From CAZAKZ01 sp964485695 (GTDB lineage: Bacteria; Planctomycetota; JAFGQW01): a stretch of DNA of 62,816 nt. The position numbers and the translations under genes were made by a program. Below the pieces are notes generated by a model. It was given only the letters and a program-made list of their open reading frames with translations, made no database searches and had not been told where the DNA came from. Location of the stretch: positions 1-62,816 of the forward strand of contig CAZAKZ010000014.1 of the NCBI GenBank assembly GCA_964485695.1. The letters are read 5' to 3'. Within the stretch, counting starts at the first letter, position 1; each line of letters starts with the position of its first letter. Shown here one piece after another: positions 34,733 through 44,090 of the stretch.

Positions 34733-36357
34733 TCCTGTCGCGGATCCAGGTGCTGGTGCTGGGCCTGTGCCTCGCGGCACCGGCCGCCCTCGGCGGGGAA
34801 ACCGTCCACGGCCTGGTGGAGGCGGGGAAGCGACTCTTTGCCGAAGGCAAGTTCGACGAGGCCCAGGCAAAGTTCGCCGCGGCCGAGGTGAAGGCGCCCG
34901 AGAATCCCATCATTGCCTACAACCGCGCCCTGGCCTACCAGGCCGCAGGCAACGTGACCCAGGCCGAGGCGTATTACCGGAAAGCGGACTACTCCCGGGA
35001 CGCCGACCTGAACGCCCGCACCACCTTCAACCTGGGAACGCTCCGGGTCATGAAGGCCAGAGCGCTCCTGGGCGAGGACCCAGCCAAGGTGGGCAAGGAG
35101 GCGCGCGAGGCCATCCTGGACCACCTGGAAGCGGCCGTGGCCCGGTTCCGGACCGTGCTCGAGGCCCGGCCCAAGGACCCCGACGCCCGCTACAACATCG
35201 AGGTGATCCGCCTCTGGGTGAAGGACATGACGGACCGGTGGCGGAAGGCCGACCGGGAGAAGGCCCGGAACGAGGCGGACCTGGTCAAGTACCTCGAGTA
35301 TCTCATGAACGCCCAGGAGGCCCTGAAGGACGAGACCGAGGCGCTCGAGGAGAGGGAGGATCCCGCCTCGGGCCGACCCGTGCGCCTGGAGCAGGTCATC
35401 CGGGTCCAGGAAGAACTGGGGGACGAGATCCCGCACCTGAAGGACAAGGTGAAGGCGTTCATCCAGAAGGTGGCCGAAAAGACGGCTGCTCCCGGGGCCC
35501 CCGGGGCTGCCGCCCCCAAGGCCGATCCAAAGCAACTCGAAAAGCTCACCCAGGCCGAGGCGCAACTGACGGCCCTGGCCGACCGGGCCGGAAAGGCCAT
35601 GGACGAGGCGGTCCTGGCCCTCGGGGACCTGGCCCTGGACCGGGCCGCGGCCTCCCAGTCCACGGCCCATGACCGTCTGCTGGACATGTGGAAGGGCCTG
35701 GCCGACTTCATGGCCATCCTCGCCCGGGCCATCCGAGGCCAGGACGCGGTCATTGCCGGCACTGAACCCTACTGCGAGGAGGCGGCGCAGGAAGAGGCCA
35801 GAGCCGAGGAGATCGAGGCGGCCAAACGACTGCAGAAGGACCAGGTCGAGGTCCGGGACCTGGTGCCCCTGCTCACGGTCCGGGCCCAGGGCATGAAGAG
35901 CCAGCTCCAGAAGGCGCCGACTCCGAAGCCGGGTGAGCAGCCTCCCGGGCAGCCCTCGCCCCAGGAGATCGTGAAGGCTTTCGACAAGGCCCTGGAATTG
36001 CTGCCCGATGCCGATGCGGCCATGGAAGCGGCCGTGCGGGCCGTGGGGGACCGGTCCTGGAAGACGGGTCTGGAGGAGGAGAAGAAGGCAGCCGAGATCC
36101 TGAAGAAGATCCGGGACCTCTTCAAGAACCAGAAAAAAGACGAGCAGAAGAAGCAGGACCAGAAAAAGAACGACTCGAAGAAAAAGGACGAGCCGAAGAA
36201 GGACGAGCAGAAGAAGCAGCCCCGGGACCCCAAGAAGATGACCCAGGAGGAGGCGGATCGCCAGCTCCAGAAGATGCGGGAGAAGCGCAAGAAGCGGGAG
36301 AAGAAGCGCCACGCGGAAGCGGCGGCGAGGCGGCCCCGCGTGGAGAAGGACTGGTGA
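34729..36357 (+). CDS. BatC-like TPR protein with lysine-rich tail
   Basis: The 542-residue product starts at ATG 34729, overlapping the batB-like stop, with AGGAGGAG just upstream. It has a signal peptide (MILSRIQVLVLGLCLAAPAA), two TPR-like repeats (AGKRLFAEGKFDEAQAKFAA, NPIIAYNRALAYQAAGNVTQ), a long helical/coiled-coil middle part and a low-complexity Lys/Asp/Glu/Gln tail (about 455-525). It is periplasmic by prediction. The TPR part probably binds the neighbouring Bat proteins. The tail is unusual in its composition and may bind anionic envelope material. Confidence 0.8.
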   Translation: MILSRIQVLVLGLCLAAPAALGGETVHGLVEAGKRLFAEGKFDEAQAKFAAAEVKAPENPIIAYNRALAYQAAGNVTQAEAYYRKADYSRDADLNARTTFNLGTLRVMKARALLGEDPAKVGKEAREAILDHLEAAVARFRTVLEARPKDPDARYNIEVIRLWVKDMTDRWRKADREKARNEADLVKYLEYLMNAQEALKDETEALEEREDPASGRPVRLEQVIRVQEELGDEIPHLKDKVKAFIQKVAEKTAAPGAPGAAAPKADPKQLEKLTQAEAQLTALADRAGKAMDEAVLALGDLALDRAAASQSTAHDRLLDMWKGLADFMAILARAIRGQDAVIAGTEPYCEEAAQEEARAEEIEAAKRLQKDQVEVRDLVPLLTVRAQGMKSQLQKAPTPKPGEQPPGQPSPQEIVKAFDKALELLPDADAAMEAAVRAVGDRSWKTGLEEEKKAAEILKKIRDLFKNQKKDEQKKQDQKKNDSKKKDEPKKDEQKKQPRDPKKMTQEEADRQLQKMREKRKKREKKRHAEAAARRPRVEKDW

Positions 36358-39071
36358 TGGGCGCCATGAGAGTCCGTTGGGTCCTTCTGTTTGCACTGGC
36401 TACGTGGGCCCTGGCGGCGCCCTTTGCCCACGGCCAGGCGCGACGCATCCAGGCGGAGCTGGACCGAAATCGGGTCTATGAAGGCGAGGGCGTGCAGTAC
36501 GAGGTCAGGCTGGTGAACTTCCCGGCCGAGGTGAAGCCCAGCCTCGAGGGATTCACCGATTTCGCGGTCACCTACCTCGGGCCCGGCGGCCAGCGCACCT
36601 TCACCCAGTTCGTGGGCGGCCGCATCACCCGGGAATCGAGCTATGCCCACGTGTATCGCCTGGTGCCCAGGAAGACCGGCGTCCTGGTCGTGCCCGCGCC
36701 CACGGCCGAGCTGGAAGGCCAGACCGTCCGGGGCCCGAAGCTCCGCCTCGAGGTCCGGGGCATCGAGAAGCAGGACATCGTGATCCTGGGTCTCGAAGTC
36801 TCCAAGACCCGGGTTTACCGCCTGGAGCCGTTCACCCTCACCCTGAACGTCCATGTCCGGGTCCTGCCCGCACCCCATGACCGGCAGGATCCCCTGAGCG
36901 TTCAGTCCGGGGGCCGGGAGCCCAGGCTGATCCTGCCGTTCCTGGAAGTGCCCAAGGGGCTGAAGTCCGAGGACACTCCCACCTGGCTCCGGCGCTACCT
37001 GAGCCGCACCGGCAACGGCGTCGTCATCCCGGGAGCGCAGCGCTACCTCGGCATGCTCCTGCCCTTTTCCACGCCCACGTTCCGGCCGAAGAGCCGCCGG
37101 GTGAAGCACGAGGGCCTGGACGGCAAGGCCCGGGACTACCTCCTCTACACCTTCGAGCGCACGTTCACGCCGGGGAAGGCGGGCACGTATGCCTTTGGCG
37201 TGGCGACCTTGAAGGGCGTTTTCGGAACCGGAGTCGAGAAACGGCGGGACCGTTTCGGCCGGGAGCGCGAGAGCCTGACGGGGGAGGACGTCTACGCAGT
37301 ATCCCGGGACCTCACGGTGGAGGTCCTGGAGCCCCCGGAGACCGGCAGGCCAGCCCACTACACGGGCGGCATCGGCGCCTTCCGGATCTGGGCCACGGCG
37401 TCACCGAAGAAGCTGCGCGTGGGGGACCCCCTCACCATTACGGTCTACGTGGAGGGCAAAGCCGGGCTGGAGGACGTGGGGCCCCTGAAGTTCACCGACC
37501 AGGAGGCGATCACGAAGCATTTCAAGGTCTACGAGGACGCCCCCACCGGAGAGATCAAGGCCGGCCGGAAGATCTTCGTCCACAGCATCCGGCCCCTCAC
37601 GGCTTCGGCCACCGAGGTGCCGCCCATCGCGTTCAGCTACTTCGACGTGGACCGGGGTCGCTACCGGACCCTGCGCACCGATCCCATCCCCCTGGAGGTG
37701 GCGGAGGCGGAGCGGTTGAATCCCAACGAGGTGGTGATGGGGAAGACCTCCGTGGGGGACACCGATCTGACCGAGATCCAGGAAGGGCTCTACGCCAACC
37801 TCACCGGCGTGGACCGCCTCGGGGACCAGCGGGTGCGGCCGGGATTCTGGTTCGGTCTCGTGGCCGGCCTTCTGGTGCTCTACGGGGCCCTGGCCCTCGG
37901 GGTGGGTCTGGACAGGAAACGCAATGCCGATCCAGCCGCGGTGCGGCGCCGGGGCGCGTTCTCGCGGGGCGGGGCCGCGCTCCGCGAGGTTCGCGGCGCC
38001 GGCGATCCCGCCTCGGTGCTCCTGGGGCTTCACGGCGCGTTCCTCTCGGTGGTGGCCGACGTCCGGAACGTGCCGATGGAGGGGCTGACCGCCCGCGACG
38101 TGGGCCGGTTCAGCCAGGACCTGGGCGATGAGGAACTGGCCCGGGAGGTGCAGGCCCTGGTGGAGCAGTGCGAGGCGGCTCGGTTCGGTGCAGTGGCCTA
38201 CCCGGCCGAGGAGGTGGATGACCTCGTGGACCGGGCCGGAGCCCACATGCGGGCCCTGGCCGGCCTCTACCGCCGGAAGTCCGGTCGCATCCCGGCGGGG
38301 CCGGCCGTCCTCCTGGGGGTGGCGCTCCTGGCCCTGGGTGGGGAGGCCCGGGCCGGCGATCGCGCGCGTCTCTTCATCAAGGCCCAGGAGCACTTCGACC
38401 AGGCGCGGACGCCTGAGGATTTTCTCCAGGCGGCGGCCCTCTTCCGGAAGGTGCTCGAGGGCGAGGGCTACCGCAACGGCACCGTGCTCTACAACCTGGG
38501 GAACGCCTATTTCCGGGCCGGCCACATCGGCCGCGCCATTGCCGCCTACCGGGAGGCCGATCGCTACCTCCCGGGTGAGGACCGCCTCGCCGCCAACCTG
38601 AACCAGGCCCTGAACCGCCGCGCGGACCAGTTCCCCGAGGCGGGCCGGTCCCTCATCGATCACATCTTCTTCTGGACCCGGGCCGTGGCCTACCCCACCC
38701 AGTTCCGCCTCACCCTGGCCGCCGCGGCCCTCGCCTTTGTTCTGGCGTGTCTCAGACTCTTCTGGCCCCGCCTGAAGGGTGTGAAGCCGGCGCTCCTGGG
38801 GATCGGAGTCGGGGCAATACTGCTGTGTGCGGGAACGGGCCTGACAACGTATCGCTACGAATGGATCACCCGGGGCGTGCTCACCGCGCCCAAAACTGAG
38901 GCCCTGAAGGCTCCCCATGGTGACCGGGCCTTTGACCGACCCCTGCACGAGGGCACGGAGTTCGTCCTCCTGGAAAAACGGAGCAGCGGAGACCGGGCCG
39001 GGTGGTATCGCATCCGATTCGCCGGCGACCGCGAGGCGTGGATCCCCGCGGAGGCCTCGGTGACGTACTGA
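36357..39071 (+). CDS. BatD-BatE fusion protein
   Basis: ATG 36357 is chosen because AAGGA lies 6 nt upstream; it overlaps the previous stop in TGATG. The 904-residue product begins with a signal peptide (MRVRWVLLFALATWALAAPF). Next is a BatD-type beta region (about 30-490: YEGEGVQYEVRLVNFPAEV and similar) and a helix (WFGLVAGLLVLYGALALGVG). A second signal-like helix (AVLLGVALLALGGEARAG) then precedes a BatE half: TPR repeats (YNLGNAYFRAGHIGRAIAAY), two helices and an SH3-like end (GWYRIRFAGDREAWIP). BatD and BatE are normally separate genes. The frame is open throughout, so this is a true fusion. It is the last gene of the operon and ends 16 nt before a convergent gene. Confidence 0.85.
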   Translation: MGAMRVRWVLLFALATWALAAPFAHGQARRIQAELDRNRVYEGEGVQYEVRLVNFPAEVKPSLEGFTDFAVTYLGPGGQRTFTQFVGGRITRESSYAHVYRLVPRKTGVLVVPAPTAELEGQTVRGPKLRLEVRGIEKQDIVILGLEVSKTRVYRLEPFTLTLNVHVRVLPAPHDRQDPLSVQSGGREPRLILPFLEVPKGLKSEDTPTWLRRYLSRTGNGVVIPGAQRYLGMLLPFSTPTFRPKSRRVKHEGLDGKARDYLLYTFERTFTPGKAGTYAFGVATLKGVFGTGVEKRRDRFGRERESLTGEDVYAVSRDLTVEVLEPPETGRPAHYTGGIGAFRIWATASPKKLRVGDPLTITVYVEGKAGLEDVGPLKFTDQEAITKHFKVYEDAPTGEIKAGRKIFVHSIRPLTASATEVPPIAFSYFDVDRGRYRTLRTDPIPLEVAEAERLNPNEVVMGKTSVGDTDLTEIQEGLYANLTGVDRLGDQRVRPGFWFGLVAGLLVLYGALALGVGLDRKRNADPAAVRRRGAFSRGGAALREVRGAGDPASVLLGLHGAFLSVVADVRNVPMEGLTARDVGRFSQDLGDEELAREVQALVEQCEAARFGAVAYPAEEVDDLVDRAGAHMRALAGLYRRKSGRIPAGPAVLLGVALLALGGEARAGDRARLFIKAQEHFDQARTPEDFLQAAALFRKVLEGEGYRNGTVLYNLGNAYFRAGHIGRAIAAYREADRYLPGEDRLAANLNQALNRRADQFPEAGRSLIDHIFFWTRAVAYPTQFRLTLAAAALAFVLACLRLFWPRLKGVKPALLGIGVGAILLCAGTGLTTYRYEWITRGVLTAPKTEALKAPHGDRAFDRPLHEGTEFVLLEKRSSGDRAGWYRIRFAGDREAWIPAEASVTY

Positions 39072-39087
39072 GGTAGAGGCTGCAGGA

Positions 39088-40239
39088 TCAGATCTTCTTC
39101 CGGGCGGGCGGGCGGCTGAACAGGTACTTCCGGTCCAGGAGCACGTAGGGGCCCTGGGCGGCCGGCACCTTGCCCATGGCCAGGTGCAGGGCGCGCTTCC
39201 CGGGCATGAACACCATGCTGGAGAGGTTGATCGGACCCTGGGCCGTCTTCTCGAGCAGCGACGTGATCCCGGTCAGGTTCCAGATGAAGTCCTTTGCCTT
39301 TTCACGGCGGAGCAGGAGGTTCATACGCCAGCACCTCGGATTGCGGCCGAGTTCCTTGGACCGGTGGTGGTTGGTGCCGAAGAGCAGGCCGTCCACCGGG
39401 CGGCGTACGGCGACCGCCTTCACCGTGAACTCGGCCAGGGCGGCCTTGCCCGAGGCTTCCATGAGCATCAGGTTGTTGGCCGAGCACCGGGGTCCCGCCT
39501 GCACTATTTCCAGTGCCGCCTCCACGGTGTCCACGGACTCGGCGATGCGCCGGTAGAGCATGAGGGCCGGCATGGCCTTGGCGGAGAACCGGGGACGGCC
39601 GGCGTAGACCTCCATGACGGCGCCGGCCAGCCCGTCTTCGTTCAGGAACGAGTGCGTGCCCACGAGGCCCGGATAGGTGACGGACGCGAACGCCTTCTTG
39701 CCCTTCGGGTGGTAGACCACCACCAGGCCGTAGTGCTGGGCGATGCCGAGGGGGGGGAAGTCGAAGTTCCGGCCGAACATCGGCGTTTCATCGGCCGACT
39801 TCTCACCACTCACGGCTATGGTGGTGCACCGGATGACCTTCTTGATGTCCCCGAAGGTATTGAGGAGGAGAACGTCCTCGTAATCGAGTCCCGAGGCCTC
39901 GGCAAAGGCCTTCATCTCGCGGTGATAGGCGAAGGGGATCCTGCCCTCCATCTTTCGCGCCTGGTTGAGGACCAGATCGCGCAGGGGCCCGATCAGAAAC
40001 TTGCCCAGGTATTCCCGCACCACGGCGGTGCCGGATTTCCCCAGAAGCGTCCCCGCCTGTTCGCCCATCTCCTCGGGGGTGCCGTAGACCTTGAGCACAG
40101 GGATGTTCTGGACGAACTCGAGGGTGGCCCTGCCGTGTCGCCCGGCCTTGAATCGTTTCTCCTGGGCCCCGGACAAACCGGCCGTGACGAGGCACAGGAC
40201 CAGGGCAACGCCGGGAGCGTTTTTCCACATCGGTTTCAT
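39088..40239 (-). CDS. Secreted C45-family Ntn hydrolase (acyltransferase-like)
   Basis: The 383-residue protein has a signal peptide (MKPMWKNAPGVALVLCLVTA) and a C45/acyl-CoA:6-aminopenicillanic-acid acyltransferase fold. The likely nucleophile is C138 in VIRCTTIAVSG, and FGRNFDFPP and YPGLVGTHSFLNEDGLAGAV are the other typical segments. Members self-cleave before the Cys. Substrates range from penicillin amides to N-acyl lipids; this one cannot be assigned. It is divergent from the propeller gene at 40342 with about 100 bp between, and convergent with the Bat operon. Confidence 0.82.
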   Translation of the reverse strand: MKPMWKNAPGVALVLCLVTAGLSGAQEKRFKAGRHGRATLEFVQNIPVLKVYGTPEEMGEQAGTLLGKSGTAVVREYLGKFLIGPLRDLVLNQARKMEGRIPFAYHREMKAFAEASGLDYEDVLLLNTFGDIKKVIRCTTIAVSGEKSADETPMFGRNFDFPPLGIAQHYGLVVVYHPKGKKAFASVTYPGLVGTHSFLNEDGLAGAVMEVYAGRPRFSAKAMPALMLYRRIAESVDTVEAALEIVQAGPRCSANNLMLMEASGKAALAEFTVKAVAVRRPVDGLLFGTNHHRSKELGRNPRCWRMNLLLRREKAKDFIWNLTGITSLLEKTAQGPINLSSMVFMPGKRALHLAMGKVPAAQGPYVLLDRKYLFSRPPARKKI

Positions 40240-40341
40240 CGTTATCCTTTCTCGGGTACAATGGAGGAAGTATATGCGAATTCTTCGAGAAGGTCAGTTG
40301 CTTCTCCGGGGTCGGATGCACGGATTCAAAGGGGATTCATC

Positions 40342-41565
40342 ATGCGGAATCTCGTTTTTCTCCTCCTCCTCGCCCTGGCTACCGCCGGGGCTCCGGCCCA
40401 GTTCATCCCGGGCAACGTGGTGGTCGCCGACGAGAACGGCTATCTCTACGAGGTGACGTCGGCCGGTGGGGTCTCCAGGCTCTGGAAGATCCGGCCCCCG
40501 ATCTGGGGCCTCGATTTCGACGCCCGGGGCGACCTCCTCGCCGCTGGCGCCGGTTCCCTGTGGCGCGTGGACCCCCTCGGCAAGGTGACCACCCTCTTTG
40601 ACGGTCTCCATACCTACAACATCGGGGACGTGGAGGTGAACGCCGCCGGCAACGCCTACATCACCGCCATGGGCAACAACTTCCTCGTCGAGGTGGATCC
40701 CGGCGGCGCGGTGGTGAACGTCTTTCCCCTCACGGGCGCCACCCGGGCCTGGGGCATGGGCATCGATCCCAGAACAGGCCTGATCTATGTCACGGCTCTC
40801 AATGCGGTCTACACCGTGGATCCATTAAAGAAAACCGTGAAGCAGATCCATGTGGGTAAGATCAGCTCCTTCTACCAGGGCGGCACCTTCGGCCCCACGG
40901 GACGGTTCGCCTTCACCGACGAGCTGGGCGCCAAGTTCCACGAGATCGACGCCACCGGCAAGGTCACCACCTTGTTCCAGGGACCACCGCTCGTGGATCC
41001 GGGCGAGGGCGTGACCCTGGATCCCGCGGGCGACTACCTCTTCACCGACGACGGCGCCGTGGTCGGACCCACCCAGAACCGGGTATTCCAGATCCGCCCC
41101 GGAACGCCTGCCGTGCTGACCACCCTGACCGCGTCCTCGGCCCTCTCGGACGTGAACGGTCTGGTGTCGGTGCCCGGGCTCTTTTTGGTCAACCTCTCTC
41201 CCCGGATCCGCATCGGCACCACCGGACTCCTCGGCGTGAACGCCGTGGACGGAGCCCTGGAGCCGTACGCGTTTGCCACCGCCCTGAGTGCCCGCACCGG
41301 CTTTCCCCTACCCGGCGGCCGGCGCTTTCCCCTGGACCCGGACGATCTGCTCCTGGTCACGGCCAGGAATCTGCTGCCGGGCCTGTTCCAGGACTATCAG
41401 GGCGTTCTGGACCTGGCCGGTAACGCCACCCTCAAGATGGTCGTGCCCAATTTCAAGGCCCTGGTGGGCCTCGAGGTCTACACCGCGGGTTTGACTCTCA
41501 ATCCCCGGTCGCCGGGATACATTCACCTCGTCTCCACAGCGGTCAAGACCGAGATCATCCCGTGA
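40342..41565 (+). CDS. Secreted beta-propeller protein with shared C-terminal module
   Basis: ATG 40342 has AGGGG 8 nt upstream. The 407-residue product has a signal peptide (MRNLVFLLLLALATAGAPAQ). At least five blade-like segments follow (VVVADENGYLYEVTSAGGV, LDFDARGDLLAAGAGSLWRV, VNAAGNAYITAMGNNFLVEV, IDPRTGLIYVTALNAVYTV, LDPAGDYLFTDDGAVV), so it is a YVTN/SMP-30-like propeller. The C-terminal module is present but shorter in its first strand (YAFATALSARTGFPLPG, LDPDDLLLVTARNLLPGLF, YQGVLDLAGNATLKMVV). Ligand unknown; exported. Confidence 0.82.
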   Translation: MRNLVFLLLLALATAGAPAQFIPGNVVVADENGYLYEVTSAGGVSRLWKIRPPIWGLDFDARGDLLAAGAGSLWRVDPLGKVTTLFDGLHTYNIGDVEVNAAGNAYITAMGNNFLVEVDPGGAVVNVFPLTGATRAWGMGIDPRTGLIYVTALNAVYTVDPLKKTVKQIHVGKISSFYQGGTFGPTGRFAFTDELGAKFHEIDATGKVTTLFQGPPLVDPGEGVTLDPAGDYLFTDDGAVVGPTQNRVFQIRPGTPAVLTTLTASSALSDVNGLVSVPGLFLVNLSPRIRIGTTGLLGVNAVDGALEPYAFATALSARTGFPLPGGRRFPLDPDDLLLVTARNLLPGLFQDYQGVLDLAGNATLKMVVPNFKALVGLEVYTAGLTLNPRSPGYIHLVSTAVKTEIIP

Positions 41566-41640
41566 GGGATCTGTCCGGCCTTGAGATTTTCCCCCGAGGT
41601 GCCAGACCTTTCCTTTCGTTACAAGATTCATGATTGTTGA

Positions 41641-42501
41641 ATGAGGAATCCCGTGCTCCTCGGAGCCCATGTATCCGTGGCGGGCGGTCTCGAGAACGGG
41701 CCGGTGAACGGAGCCGCGCTCGGTGCGGAGTCGATTCAAATCTTCACCCGGAACCAGCGGACCTGGCGCCACCCGCCGCTCCAGGAGGCGGAGGTGGCAG
41801 CGTTTCGCCGGGCCCGGTCCGAACACGGTATCCGCGCCGTGATGTCCCACGCCTCGTATCTCCTCAACCTGTGCTCTGGGGACGCGGTCCATCGGGAGCG
41901 GTCGTGCCGGAGCCTGGCGGCCGAGGCCAAGCGCTGTGCTCGTCTGGGTGTGGAGGTCCTGGTGTTTCATCCGGGATCCCACGGCGGCCGCGGCGAGGCG
42001 GCCGGCGTGAAGACCGCGGCTCGTAGCCTCGATAAGGTGGTGGACATTGCCCGCGAGGCAAAGGGCGTGGTCCTGGCCCTGGAGACCACCGCAGGCCAGG
42101 GCCATTGCGTGGGCCACCGGTTCGAACACCTGCGCGATATCCTGGGCCGGGTCCGCCACCCAGGCCGGTTCGGCGTCTGCCTCGACACCGCCCACCTCTT
42201 CGCGGCCGGGTACGACCTGCGGTCCACCAAGCACTACGAAGAGACCCTGGTCACCCTGGACCGGGTCCTGGGTCTGGACCGTCTGGCGGCGCTTCATCTG
42301 AACGATTCCAGGACGGGGCTTGGAAGCCGCGTGGACCGCCACGCCGATGTCGGAGAGGGGCACCTGGGCATCCGGGTCTTCACCCGCATGGCGCGGGACC
42401 CGCGGCTCCGGGGCCTGCCCGCCGTGCTGGAGACGCCGGGGGGCATGGAGGCGTGGAAAAGGGACATCGGAAAGTTGAAACGGGCGAGGCGTCGAGGATA
42501 G
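41641..42501 (+). CDS. nfo: Endonuclease IV (AP endonuclease)
   Basis: The enzyme cuts 5' of abasic sites in base-excision repair and binds three zinc ions. Metal-binding segments are present: LETTAGQG (Glu), CLDTAHLFAAGYD (Asp and His), LHLNDSR (His) and RVDRHADVGEGHLG (Asp and His), with LETPGG (Glu) near the end. The TIM-barrel start GAHVSVAGGLENG is typical. The 286-residue length matches the family. The arfB-like gene starts 4 nt after its stop, so the two are co-transcribed. No clear ribosome site is seen before ATG 41641. Confidence 0.93.
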   Translation: MRNPVLLGAHVSVAGGLENGPVNGAALGAESIQIFTRNQRTWRHPPLQEAEVAAFRRARSEHGIRAVMSHASYLLNLCSGDAVHRERSCRSLAAEAKRCARLGVEVLVFHPGSHGGRGEAAGVKTAARSLDKVVDIAREAKGVVLALETTAGQGHCVGHRFEHLRDILGRVRHPGRFGVCLDTAHLFAAGYDLRSTKHYEETLVTLDRVLGLDRLAALHLNDSRTGLGSRVDRHADVGEGHLGIRVFTRMARDPRLRGLPAVLETPGGMEAWKRDIGKLKRARRRG

Positions 42502-42505
42502 ATCC

Positions 42506-42928
42506 ATGTTGCGTATCACCGATAGGATCTCGATTCCCGAGGAGGAGATCGAGAAGCGGTTCTCCCCCTCGAGCGGCCCCGGGGGCCAGAACGTGAACCG
42601 GGTGTCCACCCGGGTGGAGCTGCGATTCGACCTGGAAGCCACCACGGCCCTGCCGGTCTGGGCAAAGGACCGCCTCAGGAGCCTCGAGCGCAGGCGCATC
42701 ACCCGGGCCGGCGTGCTTCGCATCGTCTGCCAGGTCCACCGGGAGCAGGGCCGGAACCTGGCCGAGGCCCGGGACCGCCTGGCCGCGGCCATCCGGGCCG
42801 CCCTGGCACGGCCCCCGCGCCGGGTTCCCACGAAACCCACCCGAGCCTCCCGGGCCCGGCGCCTCCAGGAGAAGCGGCACCGCAGCCGGATCAAACAGGA
42901 CCGGAAGCGGGTCAAGGACGAGGAGTGA
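42506..42928 (+). CDS. arfB: ArfB/YaeJ-like peptidyl-tRNA hydrolase
   Basis: The 140-residue protein has the GGQ motif (G26-G27-Q28 in SSGPGGQNVNRVSTRV) that hydrolyses peptidyl-tRNA, and a basic C-terminal tail (residues about 100-140, RRVPTKPTRASRARRL and on) like the tail that ArfB inserts into the empty mRNA channel of a stalled ribosome. It lacks the codon-recognition domains of release factors. It therefore probably rescues non-stop ribosomes. It follows nfo by 4 nt. Confidence 0.92.
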   Translation: MLRITDRISIPEEEIEKRFSPSSGPGGQNVNRVSTRVELRFDLEATTALPVWAKDRLRSLERRRITRAGVLRIVCQVHREQGRNLAEARDRLAAAIRAALARPPRRVPTKPTRASRARRLQEKRHRSRIKQDRKRVKDEE

Positions 42929-43002
42929 CGGGATCCCTCAGGATTACTGCAAAGGCCGCCAGATGGCGGGGAGTTCAACCGCTTTACATTCTGATCCACG
43001 AG

Positions 43003-43200
43003 ATGGATAATTCCTCCATGATCGAGAAAGTCGTGACCCACCGTGATCTTCATGACAGGTCGGCCAGTGCCTCGGACCTCCGGTACTGGCTCAGCCGGCC
43101 ACCGGCCGAACGCATCGAGGCCGTGGAGGCGCTTCGAAGGGAGCACCATGGAAGTTCAGAGCGACTTCAAAGAACTGCTCGAGTTGTTCAACGCGCATGA
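43003..43200 (+). CDS. Small protein paired with a nucleotidyltransferase
   Basis: The 65-residue frame (ATG 43003, or ATG 43018) ends inside the next gene, overlapping it by 53 bp in another frame. The sequence LRYWLSRPPAERIEAVEALR followed by HHGSSERLQRTARVVQR is a pattern I know from small genes just upstream of nucleotidyltransferase genes in several phyla. No catalytic motif is seen. It probably works with the downstream protein as a two-part unit. A toxin-antitoxin role is possible and unproven. Confidence 0.65.
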   Translation: MDNSSMIEKVVTHRDLHDRSASASDLRYWLSRPPAERIEAVEALRREHHGSSERLQRTARVVQRA

Positions 43201-43597
43201 GGTTGAATATCTCATCGTGGGCGGCTACGCTCTGGCCTATCACGGAGCCCCCAGGTACACGGGCGACATCGATCTGTTCGTCCATCCTTCACCCGACAAC
43301 TCAAAGCGGATCCTGTCTGCCCTCGAGGCATTCGGATTCGGAAATCTCGGCTTGACCGAGGCGGATTTTCAGGTATCCGGAAGGGTCGTACAGCTGGGAG
43401 TTCCGCCCGTCCGTATCTACATCATCACCTCCCTCGACGGTGTCACCTGGGACGCCGCTGTCCGGGGAAAAATAGCCGGAAAATACGGGGATGTGCCGGT
43501 TCACTTCATTGGCCGCCGGGAGTTCCTGGTCAACAAGAGAGCCGTTGGAAGACAGAAAGACCTGGCGGATATCGAGGCTCTTGAAGGACTTGAATGA
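43148..43597 (+). CDS. Nucleotidyltransferase-fold protein
   Basis: The 149-residue product has the nucleotidyltransferase pattern: VEYLIVGGYALAYHG followed by PRYTGDIDLFV (the hG-x9-13-DxD-like signature, D39-D41 area). ATG 43148 is used because longer in-frame readings overlap fully with the small upstream gene and lack the fold. It forms a unit with that gene. Such stand-alone enzymes can act on tRNA or proteins in toxin systems. The substrate is unknown. Confidence 0.78.
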   Translation: MEVQSDFKELLELFNAHEVEYLIVGGYALAYHGAPRYTGDIDLFVHPSPDNSKRILSALEAFGFGNLGLTEADFQVSGRVVQLGVPPVRIYIITSLDGVTWDAAVRGKIAGKYGDVPVHFIGRREFLVNKRAVGRQKDLADIEALEGLE

Positions 43598-44090
43598 GCT
43601 CGGACCTGTCCCCGTCCCTTGCGATCTGCCTTCCAGCTGCACACCACAACGACAGCGTGGCACACGACATATTCCCGTCCACGTGATTTCAAGACCGGGG
43701 ACTCCATAGAATAATTTTCGCACGCCCTGAATTTCCGGCGGGAAAAGCCGCGGTATTCTGCCGTCCCATATTGAACCGCGGTCCGTTACGGTTTATTGTC
43801 CTTTCCCTTGGACTGGCCCCGGGAAATCCCTCCTGCCTGAGTTCCGAGACCGGACAATTCGGGAAGGTTTTGCTCTCGAGTGTCCGGAGCCAGGCTCCGA
43901 TAGGGAGGATGGCAGTCCACAGAAGATTCTCACCATGAAGGGGAAAGTGGCGAGGTTTTAGGGGAGATCTCTATCGCTCCAGACCGCGGGCGGTTGTCGT
44001 CTCCAGGATGTTTCGATCGTGGACTTCCGTCTTCTCATGGCACACCTTATTTCCCCATGAGAGCGGACTCATTTGCAGGATGGTAATGCA
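43598..44090 (+). other. Intergenic region without a visible gene
   Basis: This 493-bp stretch between the nucleotidyltransferase and the next secreted protein shows no coding frame I trust. It includes two CCGCGG palindromes near 43754 and 43787, and a GGAGCC-A-GGCTCC dyad near 43886. The last 100 bp should hold the promoter of the gene at 44091. I could not pick one with confidence. Confidence 0.5.
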
